Below are positions 14,172-21,540 of a DNA stretch of 24,443 nucleotides, piece by piece. The position numbers and the translations under genes are program-made. Under the pieces are notes generated by a model. That model did not search any database, was not told the origin of the DNA, and was given only the letters and a program-made list of their open reading frames with translations. Source of the DNA: Anaerolineales bacterium (GTDB taxonomy: Bacteria; Chloroflexota; Anaerolineae; Anaerolineales; UBA4823). The number at the start of each line of letters is the position of its first letter. Position 1 is the first letter of the stretch. The stretch spans positions 1 through 24,443 of the forward strand of contig JAQUAE010000001.1 in assembly GCA_028687395.1 (NCBI GenBank). The letters are read 5' to 3'.

Positions 14172-14796
14172 CGACCATGCCCTCTTCCGGGAAGGCCTGG
14201 CCGGCATCCTTGCCGCCCAGCCCGACATCGAAGTGGTTGGCGAAGCCAGCGACGGGCTGGAAGCGGTGGTGAAAGCCCTCGAGCTGAAACCCGACCTGGT
14301 CTTGATGGACATCCAGATGCCCGGCATCGACGGGATCGAAGCCACTCGCCAGATCAAGAAGGACCTCCCCCAGACGACGATCGTGATGTTGACCGTGCGC
14401 GATGACGAGCAGAAGCTCTTCGAAGCGATCAAGTGCGGTGCGCAGGGCTATTTATTGAAAAACATCCGCTCACGAGAGATGCTGGAGATGGTGCGCAGCG
14501 CGGCGCGCGGCGAGGCCGCCCTCTCGCCCGCCCTGGCCAGCCACGTCCTGGAGGAATTCCGCCGCCTCAGCCAGCAACTGCCTCCCGATGGCTTGGGAGA
14601 AGCCGACGCCCTCACCCAGCGCGAGCAGGAGGTGCTCGGCCACGTCGCCATGGGGGCGAGCGATAAAGAAATCGCCGCGGCGATGAGCCTGAGCCTGCAC
14701 ACCGTGAAGAGCCACATGCGCAACATCCTCTCCAAGCTGCAGGTGAACAACCGCCGTGCGGCCGCTCGCCTGGCCAAGCACAAGGGCCTGATCTAA
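14143..14796 (+). CDS. narL: NarL-like response regulator
   Basis: This 217-residue protein of the NarL/FixJ type has a receiver domain with acidic pair Asp10-Asp11 (LLADDHALFREG) and phospho-acceptor Asp56 (LVLMDIQMPG), then MLTVRDDE (Thr) and YLLKN (Lys). After a linker, a LuxR-type HTH runs from about residue 157: LTQREQEVLGHVAMGASDKE, then IAAAMSLSLHTVKSHMRNI. Length and layout match NarL (about 215 residues). ATG 14143 lies 29 bases inside the kinase gene and is preceded by AAAGG; a second in-frame ATG at 14152 is possible. Translational coupling to the kinase supports a cognate pair. The likely target is the respiratory operon starting at 15012. Confidence 0.93.
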   Translation: MKLMRILLADDHALFREGLAGILAAQPDIEVVGEASDGLEAVVKALELKPDLVLMDIQMPGIDGIEATRQIKKDLPQTTIVMLTVRDDEQKLFEAIKCGAQGYLLKNIRSREMLEMVRSAARGEAALSPALASHVLEEFRRLSQQLPPDGLGEADALTQREQEVLGHVAMGASDKEIAAAMSLSLHTVKSHMRNILSKLQVNNRRAAARLAKHKGLI

Positions 14797-14924
14797 CGCA
14801 GGCGGGCGTCATCCTCATCCCGGGCGCCGGATAACCGCGTACGCTCGTCCAAGGTGGGGGAAACCAGGTGCGGCCGCCTCTCGCAGAAGAACTAATGCTT
14901 CGGCCCGAAAACTCTGCCAGCTTG

Positions 14925-14996
14925 TACTGCTTTTTTCATCCCTGAGATGCGGGGTGAACGATTTTCCCTGCGACGCCCCCATGCTATGCTACCCCT
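14925..14996 (+). promoter_or_regulatory. Candidate promoter and NarL-type heptamers before the nar operon
   Basis: A -10-like TATGCT is at 14985-14990, with a poor -35 region. Two sequences fit the NarL heptamer consensus TACYNMT: TACTGCT at 14925-14931 and TACCCCT at 14990-14996. They do not form the 7-2-7 inverted pair, and each could occur by chance in GC-rich DNA. Confidence 0.3.
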
Positions 14997-15011
14997 GCCA
15001 ATGGAGGTGTC

Positions 15012-17015
15012 ATGGATGAGGCGCGCTACCCGGTAACCATTCCCGATCTCGACTTCTGGCGCAAGATGGTCAAGTGCCAGGCCGCCTGCCCGGTGTTGAC
15101 CGACGCCCGCGGCTACGTGACGGCCATCGGGCGCGGAGAGCTGGAACTGGGCTACGAAATCGCCCACGATCCCAACCCGCTCTCCACGGTGTGCGGGCGC
15201 ATCTGCGGTGCGCCGTGCGAGGTAGCCTGCCGCCGCCAAGAGGTCGGGCCGGATTATCAGTCGGTGGCCATCCGCCCGCTCAAGCGTGTGGTCACCGAGC
15301 GCTATGGCCCGGAGGCGCGCCTGCGCCTCCCCGGCGCAGGGCGGGGGAATGGCTCAGCCGCCGAGCGCCCGCGCGGCAAGCCCGGCGTGGATTTCTCCAC
15401 CGTGCGCTGGTCGCGGCGCAACCTGCAGGTGCTGGCGGCACAACCGGGGCGCAAGCGCGGCAGGGTGGCTATCATCGGCGCGGGTCCCTCCAGCCTGGCT
15501 GCCGCCAATGACCTGGCCTTGCTGGGGCACAGCGTGGTCATCTACGAAGCCGGCCCGAAACCGGGCGGGATGATGCGCTATGGCGTTCCGGTCTATCGCA
15601 TCGACTGGGAAGCCATGGATAAGGAAATCGAGTCCATCCTCGAGCGGGGGGTTGCCATCCACTACAACACGCCGATCGGGGAAGCCCTCAGCCTGGCCGA
15701 CTTGCGCCGGGATTACGACGCCGTCTACCTGGGCATCGGCCTGATGCAGGGCAAGCGGCTGAACATCGAAGGCGTCGATCTGGATGGTGTGGTGCCCGCT
15801 GTCGACCTGCTGCTCAATTACAACCTGGGCTACCGCCTGGAGCTGGGCAAGCGCGTCATCGTAGTGGGCGGGGGCGACGTGGCGATGGACGCCGCCCGCA
15901 CCGCGCTACGGTTGGGCGTCGCCACCGCCGAGCAGCAGGCTGCCCTGGAGAACACCGCGGCGCGCCTGGACGACGAAGCGGATAGCATGCGCACGGCGTT
16001 GGACGTGGCCCGCACCGCCTTGCGCCTGGGCGTCGCCGATGTGCGCGTCATCGCCCTGGAATCCTGGGAGGAGCTGCCCGCCTCCGAATTCGAAGTGGTC
16101 GAAGCGCAGGAGGAGGGCATCCACATCTTCCCGCGGCGCGGCCCGGTGCGCATTCTGGGCGAGGCTGGGCGTGTGCGTGGCCTGGAGGTCATCGACGTGG
16201 CCTCCGTCTTCGATGAAGCCGGGCGCTTCAACCCCCGCTTCGTCCCCGGCACCAACCAGGTGTGGGAGTGCGAGAGCGTCATCCTGGCCATCGGGCAGGC
16301 CGCCGACCCGACCCCCTTGAAGGGCGCCGAGGACGTCCGGATTTCCGGGCGCGGCCTTGTCGAAGTGGATCCAGAAACCGGGCAAACTTCCGCGGTGGAC
16401 GTCTTCGCCGGCGGGGACGTGGCCTATGGCCCACGCCTGATCATCCACGCAGTGCGCGATGGGCAGGCGGCTGCCCTGGGCATCGACGCCGCCATCCAGG
16501 GGCGAAAGCTGAAGACCCAGGTAGTCAGCCGCTGGAAGGAGCTCCCTCACCACCAGATGCCCGAAGACTGGATCAAGTACCAGCGCACGCGCGTCCCGGC
16601 CCTGCCGGTCGAGCGGCGCACCGGCATCTCGACCGTCGAGGTGGGTTACGCGGTGGAAGAAGCGCGCATTCAGGGCTTGCGCTGCCTGGAATGCAGCCTG
16701 AACACCATATTCGACGGCAGCAAGTGCATCCTGTGCAACGGCTGCGTGGACGTCTGCCCGTGGGACTGCCTGAAGATCGTGCGCGTCGATGACCTGCAGG
16801 GCGAGGCGAGCCTGCCTGAGCTGGTCGAAGCGGCGCTTGGCGCCCCAGTCGAGAGCTATCGTGAGGAAACGGCCCCCAGCGTGGCCGCCATGATCAAGGA
16901 CGACCTGGCCTGCACGCGCTGCGCCCTGTGCGTCCGGCGCTGCCCCACCGGGGCGATCACCATGGAATCCTTCCGCTTCGACGAAATCCTGACTTACGCG
17001 GCGCCGCAGCCATGA
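15012..17015 (+). CDS. GltD-like FAD/NAD(P)-dependent oxidoreductase with ferredoxin domain
   Basis: This 667-residue protein has an N-terminal Fe-S domain of the Fer4_20/GltD type with Cys22, 26, 61, 65, 69 and 73 (VKCQAACPV; VCGRICGAPCEVAC). FAD-binding VAIIGAGPSSLAAAND is at about 152-167, and the NAD(P)-binding VIVVGGGDVAMDAARTALRLG follows from about residue 282. A second FAD segment DVFAGGDVAYG is present. The C-terminus carries two 4Fe-4S sets, CILCNGCVDVCP (572-583) and CTRCALCVRRCP (634-645). Such proteins shuttle electrons between NAD(P)H and ferredoxin or partner proteins; glutamate synthesis is unlikely without the large subunit. The gene opens the respiratory operon (GGAGGT before ATG 15012), and its TGA overlaps an ATG at 17012, so a role in feeding the Nar/Rieske-b chain is inferred. 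A 38-residue repeat-bearing insert interrupts the NAD(P) domain. Confidence 0.85.
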   Translation: MDEARYPVTIPDLDFWRKMVKCQAACPVLTDARGYVTAIGRGELELGYEIAHDPNPLSTVCGRICGAPCEVACRRQEVGPDYQSVAIRPLKRVVTERYGPEARLRLPGAGRGNGSAAERPRGKPGVDFSTVRWSRRNLQVLAAQPGRKRGRVAIIGAGPSSLAAANDLALLGHSVVIYEAGPKPGGMMRYGVPVYRIDWEAMDKEIESILERGVAIHYNTPIGEALSLADLRRDYDAVYLGIGLMQGKRLNIEGVDLDGVVPAVDLLLNYNLGYRLELGKRVIVVGGGDVAMDAARTALRLGVATAEQQAALENTAARLDDEADSMRTALDVARTALRLGVADVRVIALESWEELPASEFEVVEAQEEGIHIFPRRGPVRILGEAGRVRGLEVIDVASVFDEAGRFNPRFVPGTNQVWECESVILAIGQAADPTPLKGAEDVRISGRGLVEVDPETGQTSAVDVFAGGDVAYGPRLIIHAVRDGQAAALGIDAAIQGRKLKTQVVSRWKELPHHQMPEDWIKYQRTRVPALPVERRTGISTVEVGYAVEEARIQGLRCLECSLNTIFDGSKCILCNGCVDVCPWDCLKIVRVDDLQGEASLPELVEAALGAPVESYREETAPSVAAMIKDDLACTRCALCVRRCPTGAITMESFRFDEILTYAAPQP

Positions 17016-17053
17016 GGCACACCGCTCATCCCAACCCTGCAGAAGGAGATGGC

Positions 17054-17779
17054 ATGCCGACCTGGATTGAATCGATCACACGCTCGCGCCTGTGGCGTTC
17101 CTTCTTCCGTCACGGCTGGCCGGACAACCCCCTGGACCGCTCACTGGTGATGACCAGCAACATTTTCTTTCACCTGCACCCGGTCAAGATGAACCGCAAG
17201 AGCCTGCGAGTGACCTATTCCTTTGGCCTGGGCGTGATGGTGGTTATCGTCTTCGGCATACTCTCGCTGACCGGGCTACTGTTGATGTTCTACTACACGC
17301 CGGCTATCGAGCACGCCTACAGCAACGTCGTGCGCTTGCAGACCCAGGTCCCCTTTGGCCAGTTGCTGCGCAACCTGCACCGCTGGGGGGCGCACCTGAT
17401 GGTGATCCTGGTGGTGCTGCACATGGCGCGCGTCTTCTACACCGGCGCCTACAAGCCGCCCCGCGAGTTCAACTGGGTGGTGGGGGTGGTGCTGCTCCTG
17501 CTCACCCTGGGGGCGAGCTTCACCGGTTACCTGCTGCCCTGGGATCAACTGGCCTACTGGGCGATCACCGTGGGCACCAGCGTGGCCGGCTACGCTCCCC
17601 TGGTCGGCAGCCAGGCGCGCCTGTTCTTGCTCGGCGGGCCGGAGATCGGCCAGGAAGCCCTGACGCGCTTCTACGCGCTGCACGTTATGCTCATCCCGGC
17701 AGCCATCGTGCTGGTCACCAGCCTGCACCTGTGGCGCGTGCGCAAAGACGGCGGGTTGGCGGCCAACGACGCTGATTAG
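17054..17779 (+). CDS. Cytochrome b6-like subunit of Rieske/cytochrome b complex
   Basis: This 241-residue membrane protein has four main spans. Haem ligands are His109 and His123 on helix B (NLHRWGAHLMVILVVLHM) and His210 and His225 on helix D (YALHVMLI...TSLHLWRVR). The spacing of 14 and 15 follows the b6 rather than the mitochondrial bc1 pattern. The Cys of b6f that binds haem ci is not visible. The start at 17054 is chosen because AAGGAG (17043-17048) precedes it; the frame is open to an ATG at 17012 that overlaps the previous stop. The protein oxidises quinol together with subunit IV and the Rieske protein encoded next. Similar b/Rieske genes beside nar genes are known in haloarchaea (NarB, NarC). 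Confidence 0.9.
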   Translation: MPTWIESITRSRLWRSFFRHGWPDNPLDRSLVMTSNIFFHLHPVKMNRKSLRVTYSFGLGVMVVIVFGILSLTGLLLMFYYTPAIEHAYSNVVRLQTQVPFGQLLRNLHRWGAHLMVILVVLHMARVFYTGAYKPPREFNWVVGVVLLLLTLGASFTGYLLPWDQLAYWAITVGTSVAGYAPLVGSQARLFLLGGPEIGQEALTRFYALHVMLIPAAIVLVTSLHLWRVRKDGGLAANDAD

Positions 17780-17815
17780 CCGCGCAGCAATGAGAGGTTC
17801 AAGCAAGGAGAAATC

Positions 17816-18583
17816 ATGGCGCAAGTCCCAAACAAGGTAGCCTTTCCTAAGGATGGTGCAAAGACCTACAGCCTGGTGGAGCTGGTGAAGGGCGCCCCGA
17901 CCGTGATGGTCGAGAAAGGTCCGGACAACACGGTGTTCTCGTTTCCGGTGGTGGCGCTGCTCGAGCTGCTGCTCGTGTTGGGGGTATCGGCGCTGCTGCT
18001 GCTCATGTCGCTGGCGCGCAACGCTCCTTTAGAAGAGTTTGCCAACCCCACCCTGACCACCGACCCGGCCAAGGCGCCCTGGTACTTCATGGGCTTGCAG
18101 GAGATGCTCGAGCACGGGCACCCGACCTTGATGGCAGTGGTCTTGCCCACCGTGATGGTGCTGTTCGTCATGGCCATCCCCTATCTGGATAACGACCGGA
18201 GAGGATCGGGTAGGTGGTTCACCTCGCCGCGCGGCCGCAAGCTCACCTGGAACACCACGCTGTACGCCCTGCTGGCCATGCCGGCGTTCATCCTGCTGGA
18301 CAATGCCTTCCCACCCCGCGAGCTGCTGCGCGGCATGGCCCCCGATTTCATTGCCCAGTTTGCCATCCCGGCAGTGGTGATGGGGCTGATCGTGGCTGCG
18401 CCGGTGCTGGCCTTGCGCCGCCAGCGCCCCACCATGCGCGAGGTGATGCTGGTGCTCTTCACCATGCTTTTCGTCTCAGCCATCGTATTCACCGTGACGG
18501 GTTTCTTCTTCCGCGGGCCGGGCTTCCGCCTGTACTGGCCGTGGGACATGCCCGGCGGGTACAGCCCATTCGATAACCTGTAG
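17816..18583 (+). CDS. Cytochrome b C-terminal (subunit IV-like) protein
   Basis: This 255-residue membrane protein corresponds to the C-terminal half of cytochrome b, carried as a separate gene as in b6f complexes. After an N-terminal amphipathic stretch and first span (VVALLELLLVLGVSALLLL), the quinol-site loop reads DPAKAPWYFMGLQEML. Ala87-Pro88-Trp89-Tyr90 replaces the common PEWY motif, so the catalytic Glu is absent. Variants of this motif occur in several bacterial lineages. Further spans include LPTVMVLFVMAIPYLDN and a longer C-terminal extension with about three more spans than plant subunit IV. The start ATG follows AAGGAG, 36 bases after the b6-like gene. It works with that protein and the Rieske subunit. 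Confidence 0.88.
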   Translation: MAQVPNKVAFPKDGAKTYSLVELVKGAPTVMVEKGPDNTVFSFPVVALLELLLVLGVSALLLLMSLARNAPLEEFANPTLTTDPAKAPWYFMGLQEMLEHGHPTLMAVVLPTVMVLFVMAIPYLDNDRRGSGRWFTSPRGRKLTWNTTLYALLAMPAFILLDNAFPPRELLRGMAPDFIAQFAIPAVVMGLIVAAPVLALRRQRPTMREVMLVLFTMLFVSAIVFTVTGFFFRGPGFRLYWPWDMPGGYSPFDNL

Positions 18584-18595
18584 GGAGGCGGCGCG

Positions 18596-19090
18596 ATGCA
18601 GTCGGCAGAACACACCATCAAACCCAACGCCATCCCCCGGCGCTCGTTCCTCAACCTGGCCTTCTTCAGCAGCCTGGCACTGCTGCTGGCGCAGAGCCTG
18701 GCGGCGCTGGTGAAGTTCCTGAAGCCGGTTCCCAGCGGAGGATTCGGCGGCGAGGTCTACGCCGGCAGGGTGGACGAATTCACCGTCGGCAGCGTGAACC
18801 GCGTCCTGGCGGGGCGCTTCTACCTGGTGCGCACTGAAGAGGGCTTGCTGGCGCTCTGGCAGCGCTGTACGCACCTGGGGTGCTCGGTGCCCTGGGTGGA
18901 CGCCGAGGCCCAGTTCCACTGCCCCTGCCATGGCTCGCTGTTCAACAATCTGGGCGAGGTGACTGGCGGACCGGCGCCGCGGCCTTTGGATATCTTCCCC
19001 ATCAGTATCCGCAATGGCGAGGTGTGGGTGGATACCGGCAAGCCCATCCAGCGCTCGCGCTTCGACGCCGGCCAGGTCACCCGCGCCTGA
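18596..19090 (+). CDS. Rieske 2Fe-2S protein
   Basis: This 164-residue protein has an N-terminal PRRSFLNLAFFSS twin-arginine-like motif and one hydrophobic helix, giving an uncleaved anchor with the cluster domain outside the membrane. Cluster motifs are CTHLGC (Cys91, His93, with Cys96 for the disulfide) and CPCHGS (Cys109, His112, with Cys111), followed by GGPAPRPLD. It accepts electrons from quinol at the cytochrome b Qo site and passes them to a cytochrome c, plausibly the next gene product. GGAGG directly after the subunit IV stop serves as ribosome site. The length is typical for bacterial b6f/bc-type Rieske proteins. Confidence 0.94.
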   Translation: MQSAEHTIKPNAIPRRSFLNLAFFSSLALLLAQSLAALVKFLKPVPSGGFGGEVYAGRVDEFTVGSVNRVLAGRFYLVRTEEGLLALWQRCTHLGCSVPWVDAEAQFHCPCHGSLFNNLGEVTGGPAPRPLDIFPISIRNGEVWVDTGKPIQRSRFDAGQVTRA

Positions 19091-19119
19091 GTGGCTGGGG
19101 AGCTCACGGAGGTCAGACG

Positions 19120-20283
19120 ATGTCGACCGGCAACACGACTGCCATGCGAGAGGATTATTCCAGCTATATCAAGATTGGTCTGGCGCTTGCCTTGGCCTTG
19201 CTCCTGGGCGTGAGCCTGTATTGGTGGAGCGACGCGGCCCGCTTGCAGGCCGTCGCCGAGCGCCTGCACGAGGAGCGCGTGCAGCGCGGCAGCCAGGTTT
19301 ACGCTGCCCAGTGCGCCGCCTGCCATGGGGCGCAAGGCGAGGGCGGCGTGGGCTGGCGGCTCAACGACCGCGCCTTGCTGAAGAACACTCAGGACGAGGT
19401 GTTCTACTCGGTGATTCGCTCCGGAGTACCCAACACACAGATGCCTGCCTGGAGTGTGGCTTACGGCGGGCCCCTGACCGACGAGGACATCCGCGACGTG
19501 GTGGCCTTCCTGCGCTCCTGGGAGGCGACCGCCCCGGAGGTGCAGCCCACGCAGCGGGTGGCTGATCCGCAGCAGGGGGCGGTGCTCTTCGCCAGCACCT
19601 GCGCGATCTGTCACGGCAAGGACGGGCGCGGCGGGGAGGGGGATATCCCGGCCATCAACAATCCCCAACGCCTGAGAGCGTTGGATGACGCCTGGTACCG
19701 CAACGTGATTGCATATGGCCGCCCGGCCAAGGGCATGCCTACCTGGGGTACAGTGCTCTCCCCGGAACAGATGGACGACCTGGTGGCCCTGATCGGCGCC
19801 TGGCGCGCCGGCCAGGCGGTCGTGCCGGCTTTCTCGGGGCAGGAGCTGCTCGACCAGGCGCTTTACGCCATCTCGCAGGATGACCTGGAGAGCGCCGCCA
19901 GCAGCGTGAGTGAAGCCCGGCGGGTGGTTACCGGAGCGGGGAACGAGATGCTCGCCAACGCGCAAGCCCAATTGCGCGCCGGGGATGCCCTTGGCGCCCA
20001 AAAGACGCTGGAACTCTTGAGGGAGAGCTGGCCGCTGGGTGATCCAGCCAACGGCGCCCTCTCTTACAGCGCCAATTGCGCGGTGTGCCACGGCCCACAA
20101 GGGGGAGGCGGCGTGGGTGTGGCGCTGGTGAACAACGCCTTCGTCCAGTCCCAGAACAACGCCGTGCTGGTGCAATTCCTGCTGGAGGGACGGGCGGGCA
20201 CCGCCATGGCTGGATTTGCCGGTCGCCTGCCGGAGAGCGAGCTTGCCGACATCGTCGCCTTCTTGCGCTTGTGGCAACCGTAG
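19120..20283 (+). CDS. Membrane-anchored triheme cytochrome c
   Basis: This 387-residue protein has an N-terminal membrane helix at about 17-36 (YIKIGLALALALLLGVSLYWW), likely an uncleaved anchor. Three haem c sites are CAACH (65-69), CAICH (161-165) and CAVCH (320-324), each in a small class I-like cytochrome domain ending in DI.VVAFLRSW or similar. Candidate Met ligands are TQMPAW, KGMPTW and TAMAGF. Between haems 2 and 3 lies a haem-free helical segment of about 70 residues (SGQELLDQALYAISQDDLES to about 300). ATG 19120 follows GGAGGT (19108-19113); a longer open frame upstream is excluded by overlap with the Rieske gene. It probably takes electrons from the Rieske protein. Confidence 0.9.
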   Translation: MSTGNTTAMREDYSSYIKIGLALALALLLGVSLYWWSDAARLQAVAERLHEERVQRGSQVYAAQCAACHGAQGEGGVGWRLNDRALLKNTQDEVFYSVIRSGVPNTQMPAWSVAYGGPLTDEDIRDVVAFLRSWEATAPEVQPTQRVADPQQGAVLFASTCAICHGKDGRGGEGDIPAINNPQRLRALDDAWYRNVIAYGRPAKGMPTWGTVLSPEQMDDLVALIGAWRAGQAVVPAFSGQELLDQALYAISQDDLESAASSVSEARRVVTGAGNEMLANAQAQLRAGDALGAQKTLELLRESWPLGDPANGALSYSANCAVCHGPQGGGGVGVALVNNAFVQSQNNAVLVQFLLEGRAGTAMAGFAGRLPESELADIVAFLRLWQP

Positions 20284-20301
20284 ACCGGCGCCATTTTTGA
20301 G

Positions 20302-20646
20302 ATGAAGACGCGCGTGCTCCTGCTCTATACCCGGCACCTCCTGGGCGAAAGCCTGGAAAAGCTGCTGCGCGACCAAAGGGATATCCACTTGCTCGGTCCG
20401 TGGGTGCTCGACGCGCAAGCCTTCTCGCGGGTGACTTCCCAGCAGCCCGACCTGGTGCTGATCGCTGAAGACGAGGCTGTGCCCGAGCAGGTGGCCAGGC
20501 TCACTGCGCAAATCCTGGAGGCGTACCCCAACCTGCCGGTCATCCACAGCACGCTCACCCGCAACGTGGTGCGCATCTACACCTCGCAGGAGCTGCCGGC
20601 CAGGAGCGCCGACCTGATTGAAGCGATTCGCGCCCTGACGGCATAA
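20302..20646 (+). CDS. Degenerate receiver-domain (pseudo-receiver) protein
   Basis: The protein has 114 residues, the size of a lone CheY-like receiver. It aligns by eye with the NarL receiver: VLLLYTRHLLGESLEKLLRD corresponds to ILLADDHALFREGLAGIL, and QQPDLVLIAEDE to KPDLVLMDIQMP. The acidic pair is Tyr-Thr here, the phospho-acceptor position lacks the standard Asp, and the conserved Lys is not evident, so phosphorylation is unlikely. It has no output domain and no membrane segment. It sits in one transcription unit between the two cytochrome c genes, 18 bases after the first. The ribosome site is weak. It may be a protein-binding or assembly factor; this is inference. Confidence 0.65.
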   Translation: MKTRVLLLYTRHLLGESLEKLLRDQRDIHLLGPWVLDAQAFSRVTSQQPDLVLIAEDEAVPEQVARLTAQILEAYPNLPVIHSTLTRNVVRIYTSQELPARSADLIEAIRALTA

Positions 20647-20664
20647 ACCAATCAGGAGCTGTCC

Positions 20665-21540
20665 ATGAATTCCCGACGCGAAATTATTCCCATCACCTAC
20701 AGGCTGGCGCCCGCCTTACTACTGGCAGGCGCGTTGCTGTTGGCCAGCGCCTACCTGGCCTCCGCCGGGCCGCTGGCGCAAACCGCCGACGAGGGGCGGG
20801 CGATCTTCGAGCAGAAGTGCCAGGCGTGCCACACCATCGGTGGGGGGAGGCTGGTCGGCCCCGACCTGCAGAGCGTGACGACCCGCCGCGAGCGGGCCTG
20901 GTTGCTCAGCTTCATCGGCACACCGGACCGCATGCTGGCGCAGGGAGACCCGATTGCCACCCAGTTGCTGGCGGAGAACAATAACGTCCCCATGCCCAAT
21001 CTGGGGCTTACCCAGAGCGAGGTCGAATCGCTGCTGGCGTATCTGGAAAACCCGGCTGGGGCGGGGCAAGCCACTACCCAGCCGCAAGCGCCCACCCAGG
21101 TTTTACCCCCCGGCAATTACGCCCGCGGCTGGAAGCTCTTCACCGGCGAGGTGGCGCTGGTTGGCGGCGGCCCGCCGTGCATGGGCTGCCACAACGTGGG
21201 CGGCATCGGGCGTTACGGCGGCGGCAGCCTGGGGCCCGACCTGACCCAGGTCTATTCCCGCCTGGGCGAGCCCGGATTGACCAGCGCGCTGGCCAATTTC
21301 CCCTTCCCGACCATGGCAGCCGTCTTCACCGGCAAAGCCCTCGACCCGCAGGAGCAGGCGGACCTGCTGGTCTTCTTTGCCCAGGTGGACGCCCAGGGAC
21401 AGGCTATGCCGCCGGCCGTTTTCGACCGCTATTTTTGGTTCTGGGGGCTGACCGGCATGGCCTTGCTCTTCGCCGGTATGGTGATTTTCTGGCCCAGGCA
21501 GCGCCTGAGCATCTCTGAAGCCCTACGGAGGAAAAGATGA
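20665..21540 (+). CDS. Membrane diheme cytochrome c (NarC-like)
   Basis: This 291-residue protein has an N-terminal signal-type helix at about 14-33 and a C-terminal membrane helix near 256-276 (FWGLTGMALLFAGMVIFW). Two haem sites are CQACH (52-56) and CMGCH (172-176), with candidate Met ligands in NVPMPNLG and FPTMAAVF. The overall plan, diheme cytochrome c directly before narG, resembles NarC of the Thermus nar operon, which links the reductase to the respiratory chain. The start ATG follows CAGGAG. The stop codon overlaps the narG start (ATGA), indicating translational coupling and equal production. The haems should face the outside of the cytoplasmic membrane. Confidence 0.88.
   Translation: MNSRREIIPITYRLAPALLLAGALLLASAYLASAGPLAQTADEGRAIFEQKCQACHTIGGGRLVGPDLQSVTTRRERAWLLSFIGTPDRMLAQGDPIATQLLAENNNVPMPNLGLTQSEVESLLAYLENPAGAGQATTQPQAPTQVLPPGNYARGWKLFTGEVALVGGGPPCMGCHNVGGIGRYGGGSLGPDLTQVYSRLGEPGLTSALANFPFPTMAAVFTGKALDPQEQADLLVFFAQVDAQGQAMPPAVFDRYFWFWGLTGMALLFAGMVIFWPRQRLSISEALRRKR

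Noticed and set aside
13305..14432. 375-codon minus-strand open frame
   Set aside because: Antisense to the kinase and regulator genes with clear domains; no recognisable family in the translation.
18820..20547. 575-codon minus-strand open frame
   Set aside because: Antisense to the Rieske and triheme cytochrome genes, which have clear motifs; the product is low-complexity and a GC-rich shadow.
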